From Promicromonospora panici (GTDB lineage Bacteria > Actinomycetota > Actinomycetes > Actinomycetales > Cellulomonadaceae): a DNA stretch of 64,000 bases. The stretch spans positions 124,001-188,000 of the forward strand of contig NZ_UWYY01000012.1 in the NCBI RefSeq assembly GCF_900608595.1. Direction: 5' to 3'. Below the pieces are notes generated by a model. That model saw only the letters and a program-made list of their open reading frames with translations. It did no database searches and had not been told where the DNA came from. This document shows, piece after piece, positions 60,659 to 64,000 of the stretch; position 1 is the first letter of the stretch, and each line of letters opens with the position of its first letter. Made by a program: the position numbers and the translations under genes.

Positions 60659-61534
60659 TCAGTAGAGCCGGACGCCGTACTCGTGCAGCGCCTCGAGGAT
60701 CGGCTGGTAGAACGTGGTGCCCTCACCCGGGCAGTCGCCGCTGCCGCCGGACGTGATCCCGAGGGCGGTGGAGCCGTCGTACAGCGCGCCGCCGGAGTCA
60801 CCCGGCTCGGCGCAGACGTCGGCCTGGATCATCTCCCGCATCGTGACGTCGCCCGCGTACCTGACGGTGACGTCGCGCGCGGTGACGGTGCCGGTGTGCT
60901 CACCGGAGGCCGCGCCGTCGCGGGTCACGCTCTGGCCCACGTGGGCGACTCCGGCGGAGTAGCCACCGGGGCGCTCCAGCCCGGAGTCGTACCGGACGAG
61001 GGCGTAGTCGTTGCCCGGATAGGCGGAGTCGACGGTCCGCCCGACCGGCACCGTCTCGTCCGAGTCGGCGTACCAGGTGGACGCCTTGTCACCGCAGTGC
61101 CCCGCGGTGATGAGGTAGCCCTCGCCGTCGTCACCCGCGTTGAATCCGGCGGAGCACCAGACGTCCGGGCCGTGGATGGCGTCGCCGGGGCCGAGCAGCG
61201 GCGTGAAGACGCCGTCGGCCCGCTTGATGGTGAGCGAGCCCGGAACGTCGCCGGCGGCCGCGCGGATGGTGTCCCGCTCGGCGGCGGAGACCGTGGAGTC
61301 GACGGTCACGACCACCGTGCCGGCGGCCGCGTCGGTGTACCAGGCGACGCCCGGTCCGGCCGCGTCGTCGACGGCGGCGTTCACCTCGGCGAGCTCGGCG
61401 GACGTCGGCCCGTCGGGTTCCGCCGCGGCCGGCGGGCCGGCCAGGGCGGACATCGTGAGCCCGACCCCCGCGGCGAGGGCGATCAGTTGTGCCCGCGGCG
61501 CGTAGCGGCGGGGTTTGCTGGGAAGTCGCCTCAT
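60659..61534 (-). CDS. Secreted S1-family serine protease (streptogrisin-like), paralogue 1
   Basis: 291 residues from ATG 61534 with AGGAGG upstream. Signal peptide to about residue 38 (ending AGPPAAAEP). A propeptide-like stretch of about 85 residues precedes the protease. Catalytic His is in LITAGHCG, Asp in [10 protein letters not shown], Ser in [13 protein letters not shown]. Cysteines flank His and Ser as in streptogrisins (S1E). It is probably activated by self-cleavage and digests protein outside the cell. Paralogous to the protease at 62139. Confidence 0.93.
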   Translation of the reverse strand: MRRLPSKPRRYAPRAQLIALAAGVGLTMSALAGPPAAAEPDGPTSAELAEVNAAVDDAAGPGVAWYTDAAAGTVVVTVDSTVSAAERDTIRAAAGDVPGSLTIKRADGVFTPLLGPGDAIHGPDVWCSAGFNAGDDGEGYLITAGHCGDKASTWYADSDETVPVGRTVDSAYPGNDYALVRYDSGLERPGGYSAGVAHVGQSVTRDGAASGEHTGTVTARDVTVRYAGDVTMREMIQADVCAEPGDSGGALYDGSTALGITSGGSGDCPGEGTTFYQPILEALHEYGVRLY

Positions 61535-61591
61535 GGCTACCTCCTGGGGTGCGGTCAGCTGGCGGCGGGGACTGCGGGTTATGTTTCGTGT

Positions 61592-61990
61592 ATGAGTGCG
61601 ACCGACATCATCCCCGCCCACCTGATCCCGCTCCTGGAGGCGCCGAACTACGCGTTCCTCGGCACCGTCCGGCCTGACGACACGGTTCAGGTCAACCCGA
61701 TGTGGTTCGACTTCGACGGCGAGACCCTGCGCTTCACCCACACCACCAAGCGCGCCAAGTACCGCAACCTGCAGCACAATCCGGCGATGAGTCTCGCGAT
61801 CATCAACGACGAGAACGTGTTCAACTACGTCGAGGTGCGCGGGAACCTGGTCGAGGTGGCTCCGGACCCGACTGGCGAGTTCTACGTCCACCTCGCCAAG
61901 CGGTACGGCGCGACCGACCCGCAGCCGCCGGCGGACAGCGCCGACCGGGTGATCCTGGTGATGAGCGTCGAGCACTACACGACGCAGTAG
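61592..61990 (+). CDS. PPOX-fold F420/FMN-dependent oxidoreductase
   Basis: 132 residues from ATG 61592. NYAFLGTVRPDDTVQVNPMW, FTHTTKRAKYRNLQHNPAMS and YVEVRGNLVEVAPDPTG are the split-barrel PPOX-class F420-dependent reductase signatures. The substrate is unknown; relatives reduce or bind F420, biliverdin or heme-type compounds. It is divergent from protease 1 with 57 bp between and lies between the two protease genes. Confidence 0.92.
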   Translation: MSATDIIPAHLIPLLEAPNYAFLGTVRPDDTVQVNPMWFDFDGETLRFTHTTKRAKYRNLQHNPAMSLAIINDENVFNYVEVRGNLVEVAPDPTGEFYVHLAKRYGATDPQPPADSADRVILVMSVEHYTTQ

Positions 61991-62077
61991 CCGGAACAGC
62001 CGGCGTAGACCACCGGCGTTTCTCGCCGCGCTATTTGCTCTCCACCCTAGTCCGACCGCCCCCACTCGCGAGACGAC

Positions 62078-62116
62078 GCGGGCGGTGTCACCGGAGCATC
62101 CGGTGACACCGCCCGC
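62078..62116. terminator. Bidirectional terminator between PPOX and protease 2 genes
   Basis: Perfect 17-bp stem (62078-62094 with 62100-62116), five-base loop, 22 bp past the stop of protease 2 and 87 bp past that of the PPOX gene. Confidence 0.8.
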
Positions 62117-62138
62117 TCAGGTCAGCTACGACCTGGCA

Positions 62139-63017
62139 TCAGTAGATGGAGACGCCGTACGCGCTGAGCGCCTCGGTGACGGGCTGGAAGAACGTGGTGC
62201 CACCGGAGGAGCAGTTGCCGCTTCCGCCCGAGGTGATGCCGAGAGCGGTGGAGCCGCTGTACAGCGCCCCGCCCGAGTCGCCGGGCTCGGCGCAGACGGT
62301 GGTCTGGATCATCCCGCCGACCGAGCCCTCCGCGTAGCGGACGGTGACGTTGAGGGCGGTGACGGTGCCCGAGTGCACGCCGGTGGTGGAGCCGTCACGC
62401 GTGACGCGCTGACCCACGTAGGCGTTCCCCGCCGTCCAGCCGCCCGGGTGGCTCACCGACGTGTTGTCGTACCGGACGAGCGCGTAGTCGTTGCCCGGGA
62501 AGCTGGAGCCCACCGTGGCGCCGACCAGGTTGGTCTGCGCCGAGTTCGTGTACCAGGTGGGCACGTCGTTGGCGCAGTGCCCGGCGGTGAGCAGGTAGTA
62601 CTGGCTGCCGCTGCGGACGTTGAAGGCCACCGAGCACCGGTACCCGGAGCCGTAGATGGCGTCACCGGGCCCCAGCAGCGGCTTGAAGACGCCGGAGTCC
62701 CGCTTGACGGCCAGGGCGTCCGCGTCGGCGCCCGCCGCCTTGCGCACCTCGCCGAGCTCGGCGGCGGAGACGGTGGAGTCCGCGGTCACGACGACCTTGC
62801 CGGTCGCCTGGTCCGTGTACCAGGCGATGCCGGTCACGTCGGTCGATGCCACGGCGGCGCGCACCGTGGCCAGCTCGGCGGCGGTCGCCTTGCCGGGTTC
62901 GGCCGACGCCGTCGGCCCGGCCAGGGCCGACGTCGCGAGCGCGAGCCCTGCTGCGAGTGCGATCAGGCGGGTCCGCTTCGCGGAGCCCGGGCGGAACGTG
63001 GTGCGAGTGAACGTCAT
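62139..63017 (-). CDS. Secreted S1-family serine protease (streptogrisin-like), paralogue 2
   Basis: 292 residues from ATG 63017 with AGGAGG upstream. Signal peptide to about 40 ([14 protein letters not shown]), propeptide, then His in LLTAGHCA, Asp in [10 protein letters not shown], Ser in [18 protein letters not shown]-like processing cannot be located exactly. It shares most motifs, total length and flanking order with protease 1 (about one in two residues identical by eye), so the pair arose by duplication, with the PPOX gene between. A leader hairpin lies just upstream. Confidence 0.93.
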   Translation of the reverse strand: MTFTRTTFRPGSAKRTRLIALAAGLALATSALAGPTASAEPGKATAAELATVRAAVASTDVTGIAWYTDQATGKVVVTADSTVSAAELGEVRKAAGADADALAVKRDSGVFKPLLGPGDAIYGSGYRCSVAFNVRSGSQYYLLTAGHCANDVPTWYTNSAQTNLVGATVGSSFPGNDYALVRYDNTSVSHPGGWTAGNAYVGQRVTRDGSTTGVHSGTVTALNVTVRYAEGSVGGMIQTTVCAEPGDSGGALYSGSTALGITSGGSGNCSSGGTTFFQPVTEALSAYGVSIY

Positions 63018-63036
63018 GACGTCCTCCTGGGGTGAG

Positions 63037-63057
63037 GGGCCCGCTGGCGGCGGGCCC
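63037..63057 (-). promoter_or_regulatory. Leader hairpin before protease 2
   Basis: GGGCCCGC pairs exactly with GCGGGCCC around a five-base loop. It ends 20 bp upstream of the start codon, next to the ribosome site, and could influence translation or mRNA stability. Confidence 0.4.
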
Positions 63058-63213
63058 TGCTCGGCAAGGGCGGTTCGCCGCCACCTGCCGTCTCGCTGGC
63101 GAGAGTATGCCCTTCGGACATTTCACCCCACAAGCCCCCACACCAGATGTAACTGACTGGAAATGAAATAGGCCCGTTCTTGGCCATTTTCACCCCGCCC
63201 CATCCGGTCGGGA

Positions 63214-64000
63214 TCAGCGGTTGTAGGCGGGCATCACGCCCTTCAGAGGGTCGCTGATCTCGTGGCAGGCCGCGAGCACGTCCGGGGGAAGCGGGCCCTT
63301 CAGCAACGACTCGAGGTTGCGGGCGAGATGCTCGGTGCTGCCGCCGCCCACCAGCACGGCCCCGGCTCCGGGACGGCTGACCAGCCACCGCAGCCCGAGC
63401 TCCGGAAGCGAGAGCCCGGCGTCCGCGGCCACCGCGGCCAGCTCGGCGACCGCCGCGAGGAGCTCCGGCGTCCAGTAGCGCTTCTTGTACATCTCGGCGA
63501 GACTCGAGCCGGCCGAGAAGCGCGTGGGCACGCTCGCCCCATGGGGCGACTGGACGAGAAGGCCCCCGGCGAGGGGGTTGTAGCACATGGTGAGCAGCCC
63601 GTGCGTCCCGGCGAACTCGACCCACTCGTCCTCGACCCGGCGGGCCAGCAGGTTGTAGACGTTCTGGCCTACGACGGGAGCGATGGTGCCGAGCTCCCTG
63701 GCCGTCTGGATGACCTCGAGGGCTTGCCACGCGGAGTAGTTGGAGACTCCGAGGGCCTTGATCTTGCCGGCCTCGTGCAGGCCGGCGATCGTCTCCATGG
63801 TCTCGGCGACCGGCGCGCCGCGGTCCGGCTGATGCAGATAGAACAGGTCGATGCTCTCCACGCCGAGGCGCCGCAGGGATCCCTCGACGCTGGCAGTGAG
63901 GCCGGCCCTGGACAACGGCGGGCTGTCGCCCGCATCGGGGTGCGGCATGCCTGCCTTCGTCGACAGCACGATGCGCTCACGGTGCCGCTGGACGAACGGG
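63214..64000 (-). CDS. Aldo/keto reductase, N-terminus cut by window end
   Basis: The frame is open to the right edge (PFVQRHRERIVLSTKAG), giving about 261 residues. SVEGSLRRLGVESIDLFYLH, ALGVSNYSAWQALEVIQ, CYNPLAGGLL and the C-terminal GGGSTEHLARNLESL are AKR (TIM-barrel) motifs; the catalytic Tyr region lies outside the window. NADPH-dependent reduction of aldehydes or ketones is expected. No neighbour suggests a substrate. Confidence 0.9.
   Translation of the reverse strand, partial: PFVQRHRERIVLSTKAGMPHPDAGDSPPLSRAGLTASVEGSLRRLGVESIDLFYLHQPDRGAPVAETMETIAGLHEAGKIKALGVSNYSAWQALEVIQTARELGTIAPVVGQNVYNLLARRVEDEWVEFAGTHGLLTMCYNPLAGGLLVQSPHGASVPTRFSAGSSLAEMYKKRYWTPELLAAVAELAAVAADAGLSLPELGLRWLVSRPGAGAVLVGGGSTEHLARNLESLLKGPLPPDVLAACHEISDPLKGVMPAYNR

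Overview
The window is high-GC DNA with actinobacterial gene order and gene content. It carries a ruvCAB-yajC-secDF-apt-relA block, a thrS-HIT-pgsA-acyltransferase-pimA block for phosphatidylinositol mannosides, a Gly-Cys-Val tRNA cluster, DUF349 and DUF4193 proteins, F420-type oxidoreductases, an LPXTG protein and streptogrisin-like proteases. A soil or plant-litter member of the Micrococcales (Promicromonosporaceae/Cellulomonadaceae type) fits best. That is inference from gene content, not a sequence match.

Layout. 1-6.3 kb: the end of a cyclophilin gene, a DUF349 protein, a small protein of unknown function, then a DNA-repair group with a stand-alone primase-polymerase, a small Rho_N-like protein, a RibD-type reductase and an ATP-dependent ligase of LigC type. 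6.3-17.1 kb, minus strand: relA, apt, secF, secD, yajC, ruvB, ruvA, ruvC, yebC and pdxT, with a LexA-type box in front of ruvA. 17.1-50.1 kb: a long accessory stretch that lies between pdxT and pdxS. 50.1-57.2 kb, minus strand: pdxS, a membrane protein, pimA, a PIM acyltransferase gene, pgsA, a HIT-family gene and thrS, most with overlapping start and stop codons. 57.2-64 kb: a small helical protein, a Na+/H+ antiporter, a tyrosine phosphatase, three tRNAs, two paralogous secreted serine proteases around a PPOX-fold protein, and a partial aldo/keto reductase.

The accessory stretch mixes working catabolic modules with decayed genes. Modules that look intact: an AraC-type regulator divergent from a polyol/sugar ABC transporter and a zinc alcohol dehydrogenase; a LacI regulator with a palindromic operator in front of a secreted GH43/ricin arabinanase; a second sugar ABC transporter with no enzyme or regulator beside it; a PL11 rhamnogalacturonan lyase; a PQQ-type sugar dehydrogenase; HrpB helicase; and a CrtA-like monooxygenase with an unknown partner. 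The GH43 and PL11 enzymes together point to growth on pectin (rhamnogalacturonan I with arabinan side chains). Decayed genes: a frameshifted secreted protein, a beta-lactamase-family fragment, an XdhC C-terminal fragment, a frameshifted MmyB-type regulator and an MFS exporter with a large internal deletion. A short FAD-monooxygenase remnant lies outside this stretch, between ligC and relA.

The most unusual item is at 47.36-47.60 kb. A perfect DosR/DevR-type core palindrome is followed by a well-formed TPP riboswitch, then by a ribosome-site-like AGG, an ATG, one codon and a stop, then by a perfect 19-bp hairpin. No thiamine gene follows, because the next gene is on the opposite strand. The second point of interest is a four-base-overlapping gene pair at 20.1-22.7 kb encoding an FMN nitroreductase-like protein and a PaaK-like adenylate-forming enzyme. 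No CRISPR array, rRNA, insertion sequence, integrase or phage gene was seen.
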